Positions 16,819 to 24,540 are shown, counted from the first letter of the stretch. The stretch is DNA of 24,658 nt from JACTMJ01 sp039812845 (GCA_039812845.1 JBDIBK010000061.1:1-24658); one strand, 5' to 3'. The notes: generated by a model not told the origin, from the sequence alone. Translations and numbers: made by a program.

Positions 16819-16827
16819 GAAGCGAAA

Positions 16828-16857
16828 ATTCTACACCTTTCCAAAAGCGAGGGTCAC
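16828..16857 (-). promoter_or_regulatory. Possible leaderless promoter of the PIG-L deacetylase
   Basis: On the minus strand GTGACC (16852-16857) and TAGAAT (16828-16833) are 18 bases apart. TAGAAT ends nine bases before the ATG at 16818, which puts the expected transcript start at or within about three bases of the start codon. This would explain the missing ribosome binding site. Confidence 0.4.
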
Positions 16858-17293
16858 GAATGCCGCAATAACCCCCAAGCAACTCACATTACCACGGCAC
16901 CCCCCGCCCGCCCGAAGATTCCCTCCTCCCGCCCGGTTCCCGGCGCTTCGGTTTCGACCGCAATCACATCGACGGGAAGAATCCGGTTCACGGCAACGAC
17001 GCTCCCCGCTCCCACCGCACGCAGTAATCGAGCGTCGAAACCGAAATGCCCGATCCCTCCGCAAACGCCCGCCGCATCCGCCCTCGCCGTTCCCTGCTGC
17101 ACCGCGTCAGGGGTGCAACGCCTCCAGAACGGGTAGCCAGCGTCCACAATGAAGGGATTGCGGCGTCGCGGCCGGGAGGACCCTCATTGGTCAGGCAGCA
17201 TATCTTCTCAATCCCATTTGCGAAGCAGAGCCGCAAATCGTGCCCGATCTCTGCTGGATCCCGACGGAGCACTCCTCTATGCACCGCTCAGTC
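16858..17293. other. Intergenic region between the operon end and the PIG-L gene
   Basis: No gene can be supported in this 436-base stretch. It lies after the stop of the last gene of the minus-strand operon and before the PIG-L promoter. A short minus-strand frame (17147-16884, about 87 codons) has protein-like composition (VGAGSVVAVNRILPVDVIAV) but begins with GTG without an SD and matches nothing I recognise. It may be a remnant. A small hairpin, ATTTGCG (17216-17222) with CGCAAAT (17232-17238), could mark the operon transcript end. Confidence 0.45.
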
Positions 17294-18175
17294 TCAACTT
17301 GTCAGCACTCGCCTGCAATACTCAAAGCAGCGATTCACTTCAGTGAGAGAGTCCTGTGCGCCTTTGTACTCGTACTGAATGGTGGCCGGGAAGGGATACT
17401 TCTCCCGCTTCATCAGCAGAAGCACCTCGCGCAGCGGCGTGTCGCCCTCGCCCCAGGCCACTTGCGGGCCCTGGTTTCGCTTTCGGTCGCAAAGGTCGAT
17501 GTTGCTGATGCTCGCGTGGTGCCGGCGAATCCATTCGACCGGGTCGTAGCCCGCGGCGAAGAAGTGCCCGATATCCAGATTGACGCGAATCCACTTGGAG
17601 ACGGCAGTTGCTTTGGCGAAGCTCGCGGGCGTCGCGAATTCGTTGGGGTCTGTGACGTTCGAGTGGCCATGGACGCCGTAGGGCATCCCGTACTTCTCCG
17701 CGAATGGCGCAACCCGCGGGATCACGCTCACGGTCGAAGATCCGGTAACCACGCCAACGCCCAGCGCGAGCGCAAACTGGAACCCGCGCTCAATCTCGGC
17801 ATCCGTAAAATCGTCCCGCACCGTGTAGATCAGCCCCCAAAGCGGCACCCCCGCACGCGCGAATTTCGCCCGCGCCGCGCGATACTCCGCTTCGGCCTCC
17901 GGGCTGAGCCGCCATTCCCGGAGCTTTCGCCGGCCCTCGGGTGTTCGCTCCAGCTTCCGTTCGCGCTCAATATGATTGTGGTCCAGTTCCGCGTAGCCGA
18001 TGCCGAGCCCGGCTTGTGCTTCGATTGCCTTTTCGAGCGGCAGATCGCGGAAGCTGTAGGTCATGTTGCCGATGCGCACACCGGCAATGGTGGAATCCAC
18101 GGCCGCGTCCGCCGGAGTGGCCGCCGCCAGCCCGGCGAGGGCGGCCTTCCCAAACTCACGCCTTGACCAGTTCAT
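17294..18175 (-). CDS. Tat-exported sugar phosphate isomerase/epimerase-like TIM barrel
   Basis: This 293-residue protein of the xylose-isomerase-like TIM-barrel (AP endonuclease family 2) fold has a Tat signal: SRREFGKAALAGLAAATPADA (residues 4 on). The ATG is preceded by AAGGAG. The barrel shows NMTYSFRDLPLEKAIEA, YAELDHNHIERERKLERTP, VHGHSNVTDPNEF and VNLDIGHFFAAGYDP, the last holding likely metal ligands. Export with a folded fold suggests an assembled metal centre. Family relatives isomerise sugars or eliminate groups from 3-keto-glycosides. It is the last gene of the operon, 90 bases after the DUF6807 gene. The substrate is not known; the periplasmic location is inferred from the signal. 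Confidence 0.88.
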   Translation of the reverse strand: MNWSRREFGKAALAGLAAATPADAAVDSTIAGVRIGNMTYSFRDLPLEKAIEAQAGLGIGYAELDHNHIERERKLERTPEGRRKLREWRLSPEAEAEYRAARAKFARAGVPLWGLIYTVRDDFTDAEIERGFQFALALGVGVVTGSSTVSVIPRVAPFAEKYGMPYGVHGHSNVTDPNEFATPASFAKATAVSKWIRVNLDIGHFFAAGYDPVEWIRRHHASISNIDLCDRKRNQGPQVAWGEGDTPLREVLLLMKREKYPFPATIQYEYKGAQDSLTEVNRCFEYCRRVLTS

Positions 18176-18265
18176 GGCCCTTCTCCTTGCTTGCTTCCCC
18201 GTGCGCGCCTGCCTTCGCGCGCCGCATAGAGCACTACGCCGGCCCAGTTTGCCAGCCGCATCCGT

Positions 18266-19222
18266 TCAGAGCGAAGCCTTCCCGAAGCGTTCCAGCTCCC
18301 GCGTGAGGCGCGCGGCATCCCAATGGCCGAAATGCGTGAGGGCGCGATACCGCAGTGTGAAGCTCTTGCGCGCCTTGAGCGTGTATGGCGTGGCGCCAAT
18401 CACCGCCGGGTTGAAATACTTCATTGGCCCCTGGTCAATGATCCACCAGGGCGAAGGACTGTTGAGATTCGACGGATGGTCAAGGAGCGCAAAGCCCACC
18501 TCGCGCCCGTCAAGCATACCGCCGTAATCCACTGCGCCTTCTCTTGCGCGGATGCCCCGGTAGCCTTCCTCGGGGAATAATAACGGCCCGTGGCTGCTCA
18601 TGATCCGCGCGCCGCTCCAATCGCGCGCCAGCCGCACCGCAAGCCCCGCGTAACCGCCGTAGGGCTTGCCTCCGGGCTCGCCGGGAATAGGCGTACGGTC
18701 GAGCAGCACATCCGTTCCTCGCGCCGTGAATGTCATCGTCCAGTCGAAATGGGAGACACCTTCGGAATCTGGCGCCGATACCGCAATGCGCCGCTGTTCC
18801 GTTAGCACGGGTTCGGCGCTGGCGGGGCGGTAGGCAATGGCAAGCTGGATCCGCGCGGTGAAGTCCGGCCGCGTTTCCACCTTGGCGCTTCGCACCTCCG
18901 TCAGGCCCTCGGCGATCCCGGCCTTGTTCTCCTCCCAGTAATTCACTCCGTTTATGAACTTCCAGGAAAACCAAAAGCCCCGGTGCCAGGGATGATCATC
19001 GGCGCGATACGTCGTCAGCACCGGCCCGCCGGGCAGCGCCACGGGATGGAAGGCCGGTTTCGCCTCGCCCTTGCCATAGTGGAACCGCCAAATCGCCTGA
19101 TCGTCTCGCAGCAATGCCACGCGATCCGCCGCACGTTCCCACTTGTAGCTGGGTTCCGCTTGCCCTGTCCGCATCGCCGGCACGGAAATGAGCGGTAACG
19201 CCAAGAGACTGCGCCTTCGCAT
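18266..19222 (-). CDS. DUF6807 (PmoA-like) family secreted protein
   Basis: This 318-residue protein belongs to the DUF6807 family, often mislabelled methane oxygenase PmoA. Family members occur in Acidobacteriota, Planctomycetes and Verrucomicrobia next to sugar oxidoreductases. Characteristic segments are visible: YRADDHPWHRGFWFSW near 73-88, VNYWEENKAG, SHFDWTMTFTARG, YGGYAGLAVRLARDWSGARI, ALLDHPSNLNSPSPWWI and GPMKYFNPAVI. The His/Asp/Trp-rich DHPWHRG motif could be catalytic or bind sugar. The N-terminus (MRRRSLLALPLISVPAMRTGQA) looks like an export signal. AGGAGAGG lies just before the ATG. The biochemical function of the family is not established. It is the fourth gene of the operon. 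Confidence 0.85.
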   Translation of the reverse strand: MRRRSLLALPLISVPAMRTGQAEPSYKWERAADRVALLRDDQAIWRFHYGKGEAKPAFHPVALPGGPVLTTYRADDHPWHRGFWFSWKFINGVNYWEENKAGIAEGLTEVRSAKVETRPDFTARIQLAIAYRPASAEPVLTEQRRIAVSAPDSEGVSHFDWTMTFTARGTDVLLDRTPIPGEPGGKPYGGYAGLAVRLARDWSGARIMSSHGPLLFPEEGYRGIRAREGAVDYGGMLDGREVGFALLDHPSNLNSPSPWWIIDQGPMKYFNPAVIGATPYTLKARKSFTLRYRALTHFGHWDAARLTRELERFGKASL

Positions 19223-19281
19223 GGATCCTCTCCTTCTTCCCTAAACGGCAATCAGCCTGGACGCCGGAATGGCGCGCGAAT

Positions 19282-19305
19282 GCGGTGCTTTCTCTCAGGC
19301 ACCGC
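19282..19305 (-). other. Stem-loop between the second Gfo/Idh gene and DUF6807
   Basis: GCGGTGC (19282-19288) pairs with GCACCGC (19299-19305) around a ten-base loop, starting three bases after the stop codon of the upstream gene (minus strand). With no T-tract, it is more likely an mRNA processing or stability element inside the operon than a full terminator. Confidence 0.35.
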
Positions 19306-19308
19306 CAC

Positions 19309-20709
19309 TCATACGGCCCATTTCTTGCGCATCGGACGGTCCCAATACGCTGCTGCTCCCGTGTTGGAGCCGATGATCTGCTCCTTCACCGGGTCGTACT
19401 CCACCGGTTTCCCGGTTCGCACCACCATATTCGACAAATGAGAGGTCGTGTCGGACCGGATCGCCGGTTCAATCGGGCTGATCGTCGGCTTGCGGCTCCT
19501 GATGCAATCGATCAGGTTGTGCTGGTGGTCGGCGCTGGCATAGAGGGGTTTGTCGTTCGGACCCAGCGTCACGCTCAGCAGGGACTCCTTGCTGGCTTCC
19601 ATTCCGCCGCGGTCGACGCTGATCCAGCCCTCTGTCCCGAAGAAGGTGGTGCCGTGGTCCGCATACCGCTTCCGGTACTTCATGATCACGCCGCGGCAGC
19701 CCCGTTCGGAAAGGAAGCGCACGGGAATTCCGCTGGCGTAGTGGCAGGTGATGTCCCACGTATCGACGGTGCGGTAGAGCCCGAATTGCGGTATCGTTCC
19801 GCCACCTTCGTAATAGACCGGGGCCGTATTGTCGGCATCGAGTCCCCATTGCGCGATGTCGAGCGGGTGCGCCCCCCACCCAGCGATAAAGCCGAGCGAG
19901 TAATCTTCGCAATGGTACGTTCCGAATTGCGTGCATCGGTCGGAGGTGTAGGGCTTCACCTCGGAGGGCCCGCACCAGAGGTCCAAATCGAAATCGGAGG
20001 GCGGCTTGGACGGCCTCAGCGAACCCCATCGCCGCGTGTGGAAATCCTCCCACTGCTGGGACATATCCGGGCACCAGGCTTCCACGCGCCGCACTTCGCC
20101 AATATACCCGTTCCGCACCAGTTCGCACGCGGTTCGAAAATCGGAAACCGGCTTCGCTTTGGAGCCGGAGCGCTGTTGCGTGCCGTATTGGAAGAGGCTG
20201 CCGCTCCGCTTCAGTTCTTCGCGAAGCCGAAGGGACCACGCCATTGCCACGCTCAACGGTTTCTCCACATACATGTCCTTCTTCGCGCGCGCGGCTGCTA
20301 TTGCCAGCGGCACATGCCAGTGGTCGCTCGTAGCGATCACAACGGCATCCACATCGGGCCGGTCCAGAACCTCGAAGGGGTTCGAATACATCTTGACGTA
20401 GTCGCCGCCGTAGATCGCATCCCAATTCTTCTTCGCCTTCTCGCGGCGGCTGCCGTAGGCGTCGCACACGGCGACATACCTCGCATCCGGAAATTTGGCG
20501 AACGCATTGTTCACACTCGTTCCGCGCAACCCCACCCCGAAGGCCGCCAAATTCACCCGCTCGCTCGGCGCATTTTGCCCGAAGACCGACGCTGGCACGA
20601 TGGCTGGAAATGCCGCGCCGCCCGCCAGCAGCGCCCGTTTCACGAAGCCGCGGCGGTGCATCGTTCCCCCGGCCTTTTCATCTCGGCGTTGATCCTTCGT
20701 AGCCGTCAT
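19309..20709 (-). CDS. Tat-exported Gfo/Idh/MocA-family oxidoreductase
   Basis: This 466-residue NAD(P)-dependent oxidoreductase would act on sugars or inositols. The start at 20709 is chosen for its SD-rich upstream sequence (GGGGAGAAGG before GCGATG region); an ATG at 20661, giving MHRRGFVKRALLAGG directly, is the alternative. The Tat motif HRRGFVKR lies at 18-25. The Rossmann part has NLAAFGVGLRGTSV (53-66) and ATSDHWHVPLAIAAA (126-140), with the family EKP motif at 149-151. The C-terminal sheet domain has WEDFHTRRWGSLRP, then GWGAHPLDIAQWGL. Glucose-fructose oxidoreductase, a known member, is also Tat-exported with bound NADP, which is precedent for an envelope enzyme. It follows the other Gfo/Idh gene by 86 bases. 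Confidence 0.9.
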   Translation of the reverse strand: MTATKDQRRDEKAGGTMHRRGFVKRALLAGGAAFPAIVPASVFGQNAPSERVNLAAFGVGLRGTSVNNAFAKFPDARYVAVCDAYGSRREKAKKNWDAIYGGDYVKMYSNPFEVLDRPDVDAVVIATSDHWHVPLAIAAARAKKDMYVEKPLSVAMAWSLRLREELKRSGSLFQYGTQQRSGSKAKPVSDFRTACELVRNGYIGEVRRVEAWCPDMSQQWEDFHTRRWGSLRPSKPPSDFDLDLWCGPSEVKPYTSDRCTQFGTYHCEDYSLGFIAGWGAHPLDIAQWGLDADNTAPVYYEGGGTIPQFGLYRTVDTWDITCHYASGIPVRFLSERGCRGVIMKYRKRYADHGTTFFGTEGWISVDRGGMEASKESLLSVTLGPNDKPLYASADHQHNLIDCIRSRKPTISPIEPAIRSDTTSHLSNMVVRTGKPVEYDPVKEQIIGSNTGAAAYWDRPMRKKWAV

Positions 20710-20795
20710 CGCACCTTCTCCCCTCCACATTCCCTGTTGGCGTCCCCGCTCTGGGTTGTTCCGCGCCCAGATTCGTCCGGTCCCGCCGCCCCGGC

Positions 20796-22016
20796 CTAAG
20801 CCGGCAGATCCCATTGCTTGTCCCACACCACGCGGGACTTCGTCCGGAATGCCTGGTTCGCCATAAAGCAGGCCACCGCGGAATAGTACCCTTCGTCCTC
20901 GTTCGCGGCGGTTCTCTTGCGGTCTCGCATGCGCTCCAGCCAGTCCCGGAGGATGGTTTCCGCATTGGCCGGTTTGGCGGGAACGGCCGCCGCCGGTTCG
21001 TGGCTGAACTTGCCGTTGGGAACGTAGCGGTAGCCGATATCGGCGACATACCGCTCCGCCCACAGCGTGCCTCCCGTGCCCCGCAGTTCGACGCCCGCGG
21101 AAGTCTTAACGCCGGGTGCGGTCAGGCACTCCGCCGTGAAGGTCACAAGCACGTCTTCGGGATATTCGAGCATCACATTCACGGTGTCCGGTGTGTCCCG
21201 GCCATCCTTGTAAAAGTACGTTCCTCCCATGGCGGTCACGGCCGAGGGCTTCCGCAGCGAGAGCCAGTGATGCGCGGAATCGAGGACGTGGATGCCGATT
21301 CCCATCAGCATTCCTCCGTCGTAGTGCAGCCACTTGTAAGGCGAAAAATAGATATCCGGGTTCCAAGGAACCTTCACGCCGTTGCCCAGCCAGCGATTCC
21401 AGTCGAGCCCCTCCGGCTTGCGCTCGAATCCGGAGGGCGGCTTCTGCACATACCCCGAGTTTGAGAGGTACCAGGTTCGTGCCATGCCCACCTTGCCAAG
21501 AATTCCGGTGTCGATGTACTTCTGTTTGGCTTCCACAAAATGCGGCATCAGCCGGCCCTGCATTCCCACTTGCACCACGCGCCGGTTCGCCCGCGCCGCC
21601 TTCACAATCTCAAGTCCGTCCTTGGGATAGTGAACCATCGGCTTCTCGATGTAGACATCCTTGCCCGCGCGAAGCGCGTCGGTTGCCATCGCGCCGTGCC
21701 AGTGGTCTGGCGTTGCCACAATCACCGCGTCGATGTCCCGGCGCGCCAGCATGTCCCGGTAATCCAGGTATTGCTCCGCTTGCCCGCCCGCCAGTTTCAG
21801 CGCCTCCGCGCGCCGGACGTTGTAGACATCGCAGACGGCCACGAATTCGATCTCACCCGGCGCAATCCGGTTCAGCGTCCGCATCAGATACTGGCCGCGG
21901 CCGCCCGTGCCAATCACGCCAATTCGAATCCGGCCGTTCGCGCCCGGCACTTGTGCCGCGGAGACCGCACTGAATGCCGCCGACGCCGCCAGGAAACTTC
22001 TCCTCGATCCCTCCAT
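20796..22016 (-). CDS. Tat-exported Gfo/Idh/MocA-family oxidoreductase
   Basis: This 406-residue NAD(P)-dependent oxidoreductase starts at ATG 22016, which has GGAGG seven to eight bases upstream; an earlier in-frame GTG is rejected. The Tat signal is SRRSFLAASAAFSAVSAAQ (4-22). The dinucleotide motif GTGGRG is at 36-41, ATPDHWH at 101-107, and EKP with the conserved catalytic-type Lys at 124-126. The substrate half has KWLHYDGGMLMGIGIHVLDS, a layout typical of the secreted subfamily. It lies 27 bases after the first isomerase gene and shares the operon. Two such enzymes in a row may oxidise different sugars or form an oxidation/reduction pair. The substrate is unknown. Confidence 0.92.
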   Translation of the reverse strand: MEGSRRSFLAASAAFSAVSAAQVPGANGRIRIGVIGTGGRGQYLMRTLNRIAPGEIEFVAVCDVYNVRRAEALKLAGGQAEQYLDYRDMLARRDIDAVIVATPDHWHGAMATDALRAGKDVYIEKPMVHYPKDGLEIVKAARANRRVVQVGMQGRLMPHFVEAKQKYIDTGILGKVGMARTWYLSNSGYVQKPPSGFERKPEGLDWNRWLGNGVKVPWNPDIYFSPYKWLHYDGGMLMGIGIHVLDSAHHWLSLRKPSAVTAMGGTYFYKDGRDTPDTVNVMLEYPEDVLVTFTAECLTAPGVKTSAGVELRGTGGTLWAERYVADIGYRYVPNGKFSHEPAAAVPAKPANAETILRDWLERMRDRKRTAANEDEGYYSAVACFMANQAFRTKSRVVWDKQWDLPA

Positions 22017-22043
22017 TGCGCCTCCTCCCTCGCCGTGCGGCAC

Positions 22044-22886
22044 TCAGTCCGTCGCCATCGCTCCCGCCAGTATTCCGCTCAAATGCGTCAGGCTGTCCCG
22101 TGCCTGCGGCGACGTTCCGCACTCCACTGAGAGAACACCGCTCCAATCCGCGCCCCGCAGCAGATCAACCACCTTGCCCCAATCGATCACACCCTCGCCG
22201 CACGCACACCCAACTGGAGTTCCCGTCACCTTGCCGCGCTCGTCCTTCGCCTGCGCAATTGAAATGTCCTTCGCATGCACGTGTGCGAGCAGCGGCAGCA
22301 CCGTGCGCAGTCCCTTGTAAGGGTCTTCTCCCCCGAGGAACGCATTGCCGGTGTCGTAATTGATCCGCAGAAAATCGGATTTCACCAGCGTCGCGATGCG
22401 CAGCAGACCCTCGGTCCTTTTCGAGATGCTCTGGTGCGGCTCAATCGCAATGGAAACCCCGTGCCGCTCCGCCACCCGCAGCACCTTCTTCAGCGTGTAG
22501 CGCATCACTTCGAAGCATTCTTCGTCTTCGAGCCAATCCGGGCGAATGCCCTCGTCGGTGTTCACCACGTTTGCGCCCACCGCCGCCGCCAGCCGGACCG
22601 CCTTCTCGAGATACGGCACGCTGATCTCCGGCCGCATCAGCGGCGAATGCCCGCTCAGCGACGCGGCCTTCACTCCGAATTCATCGAGCACGTCCTTCAT
22701 CTCGTACGGATCGTTGTCCATGGAGAACGAGTGGAAATACCCCGCCTCACTCAGCAGTTCCCGCCCATCATGGACCATCGGTTCCACCAGTCGGTAACCG
22801 AGTTCCGCCGCGCGGCGCACGCCCTCCCGGAACGGTTTATCCTCGGAACGAATGAACTCCATATTCAAGGCGATTTCAATTGACAT
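22044..22886 (-). CDS. Cytoplasmic sugar phosphate isomerase/epimerase-like TIM barrel
   Basis: This 280-residue xylose-isomerase-like TIM barrel is the first gene of the operon. ATG 22886 has AGGAG eight bases upstream; a longer frame to 23003 would run through the promoter region and is rejected. Metal ligands expected for the fold are visible: Glu149 in IAIEPH, Asp178 in NYDTGN, His204 in AHVHAKD, and Glu255 in LSVECG. There is no signal peptide, unlike the last gene of the operon. Members isomerise or epimerise sugars or cleave 3-keto-glycosides, so it may act on the imported product of the envelope steps. The promoter overlaps the operator at 23032. Confidence 0.9.
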   Translation of the reverse strand: MSIEIALNMEFIRSEDKPFREGVRRAAELGYRLVEPMVHDGRELLSEAGYFHSFSMDNDPYEMKDVLDEFGVKAASLSGHSPLMRPEISVPYLEKAVRLAAAVGANVVNTDEGIRPDWLEDEECFEVMRYTLKKVLRVAERHGVSIAIEPHQSISKRTEGLLRIATLVKSDFLRINYDTGNAFLGGEDPYKGLRTVLPLLAHVHAKDISIAQAKDERGKVTGTPVGCACGEGVIDWGKVVDLLRGADWSGVLSVECGTSPQARDSLTHLSGILAGAMATD

Positions 22887-23016
22887 TCCGTCGTCTCCTG
22901 TCAGTGCAATCCAGGAACCCTCCGCCGCTGCGTCCGCGGCGAGATGCCCGCCGCAATTTGCGCCCCGCACTTCTTCGACGCATCGGGAACTTCTTGCTAG
23001 CAAAATTCTATGCGAG

Positions 23017-23025
23017 TGTTATACT
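23017..23025 (+). promoter_or_regulatory. Extended -10 promoter of the AraC-family gene
   Basis: TGTTATACT (23017-23025) is an extended -10 element with no good -35; TTGCTA is at a poor distance of 20 bases. The expected start near 23032 places operator copy A just downstream of the start site, which fits negative autoregulation. It shares bases with the divergent operon -10. Confidence 0.5.
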
Positions 23026-23047
23026 GTCCGCGTCCAATTACTTTCAA
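23018..23047 (-). promoter_or_regulatory. Promoter of the sugar oxidoreductase operon
   Basis: On the minus strand TTGAAA (23042-23047) and TATAAC (23018-23023) are 18 bases apart, each 5/6 to consensus. The -35 box lies inside operator copy A, the arrangement for class II activation or for repression by occlusion. The -10 overlaps the araC -10 on the other strand. Confidence 0.5.
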
Positions 23048-23062
23048 CTGAAATAAATTGAA
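23032..23062. promoter_or_regulatory. Operator copy A, 31-base near-palindrome
   Basis: The core is TTTCAACTGAAA (23042-23053). The outer arms extend the palindrome to 10 of 12 matched bases per arm. It shares 26 of 31 positions with copy B at 24322-24352. Each arm contains TTCA-like boxes 10 bases apart, the spacing expected for the two helix-turn-helix motifs of one AraC monomer. It overlaps the -35 of the operon promoter and the leader of araC. The DNA repeat is seen directly; AraC binding is inferred. Confidence 0.7.
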
Positions 23063-23075
23063 CATGGAGGCGCTT

Positions 23076-24104
23076 GTGCGGGAACTGGTTCCGATCTACA
23101 GTACCGCCGCTGGAGTGTTCCAGGCGGATATTTGCCGGCCGTTGGTGGAAGCGGTCGAACGCAGTGAAGTCGAACTCCGCGCGCTTGTTCATGGGCACTA
23201 CCCCGGCCGCAAGCTCCCGCCGCGCGCGCTGCCGGGCGTCAAGACCGTCGGCCATTGGAACGCTTCCGGCGCGCAAAGCTGGGGATTGCCCTGGCATCGG
23301 AACGAAGGAATTGAAATCACCTTCCTGGAAAACGGCCGCGTCGCGTTTGCCGTCGATGGCCGCGAAACCATGCTGAGCCCCGGGACGCTCGCCATCACCC
23401 GCCCCTGGCAGACCCATCGCGTCGGCAACCCGCGCATCGGGCCCGGCAAACTGCACTGGCTCATTCTTGACGTCGGCGTGCGCCGCCCCAACCAGGATTG
23501 GAAGTGGCCCTCCTGGTGCATGCTCAGCCAGGCCGACCGGGACGAACTCGAAACCGCTCTTCGCCAGACGGAGCAGCCCGTCTGGACGGCTTCGAGCGAT
23601 CTAAGGCGCTGCTTCCAGAAAATCTCGAACGCCGTCCAGGCGGACGCCGGGCATAGCCCCATCTCGGAACTCAGCGTTCACATCAACGAACTCCTTCTGC
23701 TTCTCCTCACCCTCTTCCGCAAACACCGGCCCGCCCTCAACAAAGCTCTGACCAGCACCGAGCGCACCATCGAGCTCTTCCTGGCCGATCTCCGCGATCA
23801 TCCGGAACACCTCTCCCTCGAATGGACCGTGGAAGAAATGGCCCAATCCTGCGGGCTCGGGGTCACCCGCTTCATCCACCTGGTCAAGCAGATCACCAAC
23901 CTCACGCCGCTGCAGTATCTCAACGATTGCCGCCTCACCCATGCCGCCAAGCTGCTGAGTTCCCCCTCTGCTCCATCCATCACCAGCGTCGCCCAGGATT
24001 GCGGCTTCTCCTCCAGCCAATATTTCGCCACCGTGTTTCGGCGCCGCTTTGGGTGTGCCCCCACGGACTTTCGCGCCGGATCCCGGTCGGCATATTCAGC
24101 CTGA
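23076..24104 (+). CDS. AraC-family transcriptional regulator
   Basis: This 342-residue regulator has an N-terminal cupin-like ligand domain (GLPWHRNEGIEITFLENGRV, then MLSPGTLAITRPWQTHRVGNP) that would sense a sugar. A C-terminal AraC DNA-binding domain (about residues 235-335) has two helix-turn-helix motifs: LSLEWTVEEMAQSCGLGVTR followed by THAAKLL, then ITSVAQDCGFSSSQYFATVF and RRRFGCAPTDFR. The GTG at 23076 is preferred because GGAGG (23066-23070) lies five bases before it; ATG 23064 and TTG 23058 lack an SD and the latter falls inside the operator. It diverges from the oxidoreductase operon and precedes a TonB-dependent receptor gene; operator copies sit near both. It probably activates them and limits its own expression. 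Confidence 0.93.
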   Translation: MRELVPIYSTAAGVFQADICRPLVEAVERSEVELRALVHGHYPGRKLPPRALPGVKTVGHWNASGAQSWGLPWHRNEGIEITFLENGRVAFAVDGRETMLSPGTLAITRPWQTHRVGNPRIGPGKLHWLILDVGVRRPNQDWKWPSWCMLSQADRDELETALRQTEQPVWTASSDLRRCFQKISNAVQADAGHSPISELSVHINELLLLLLTLFRKHRPALNKALTSTERTIELFLADLRDHPEHLSLEWTVEEMAQSCGLGVTRFIHLVKQITNLTPLQYLNDCRLTHAAKLLSSPSAPSITSVAQDCGFSSSQYFATVFRRRFGCAPTDFRAGSRSAYSA

Positions 24105-24108
24105 TTCC

Positions 24109-24166
24109 GCCGGCGCGCTTCGCAATCGTACCCACAAGCGCGCGTGCCGCCTCAGCGTGCGCCGGC
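24109..24166 (+). terminator. GC-rich hairpin after araC
   Basis: GCGCGCTT (24113-24120) pairs with AAGCGCGC (24136-24143), and GCCGGCGC (24109-24116) alternatively pairs with GCGCCGGC (24159-24166). The structure starts four bases after the araC stop. No T-tract follows, so it may be a weak terminator or a 3' stabiliser. Confidence 0.45.
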
Positions 24167-24540
24167 GCATATCAATGACACAACTTCCGGATGTGTTTTC
24201 TCGTTGAGCGAAGGGCCTGCAGCGCGGGAGTAGATCCTCCGCCATGCTCCGCTCATTCGGCAATTCTGGAAGGCTGCTTGCTGCCATCTCCGTCGCTTCG
24301 GGAAGGTTTCGGCCCCTCGACGTTCAATTTCTTTCACCTGAAAGAAACTGAAAGACTGTTCCGCGATCCTGCCTTAGACTTCCGTCAAGATCGAGTCTCA
24401 GCAGCGCCCGAACGAAGATGTCGATCCCGTCAGGGAGTTATTGGTGAACTGCAACTCACCAGGATCGCAGTATCCATCCGCCATTCGGGGCAAGCAGTGT
24501 GATCTGTCCACGCAGATAAGCTCATCGAAAGGAGTCGCCA
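24167..24540. other. Long upstream region of the second receptor gene
   Basis: No gene is supported in this stretch. It contains operator copy B (24322-24352) and, further on, a small stem TGGTGA/TCACCA near 24442-24462. I see no clear sigma-70 promoter; the receptor leader could be long, since the operator ends 188 bases before the start codon. Confidence 0.5.
24322..24352. promoter_or_regulatory. Operator copy B, 31-base near-palindrome
   Basis: The 14-base arms TTCAATTTCTTTCA (24323-24336) and TGAAAGAAACTGAA (24339-24352) match at 13 of 14 positions around a two-base centre. TTCA boxes repeat 10 bases apart inside each arm. It matches copy A at 26 of 31 positions in the same orientation. 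It lies upstream of the second TonB-dependent receptor gene. Confidence 0.72.

Noticed and set aside
19291..19305. A CTCTCAGGCACC string resembling the end of a glycine riboswitch aptamer.
   Set aside because: The rest of the aptamer is missing and the plus strand downstream is antisense to the oxidoreductase gene; the string is just one side of a small hairpin.
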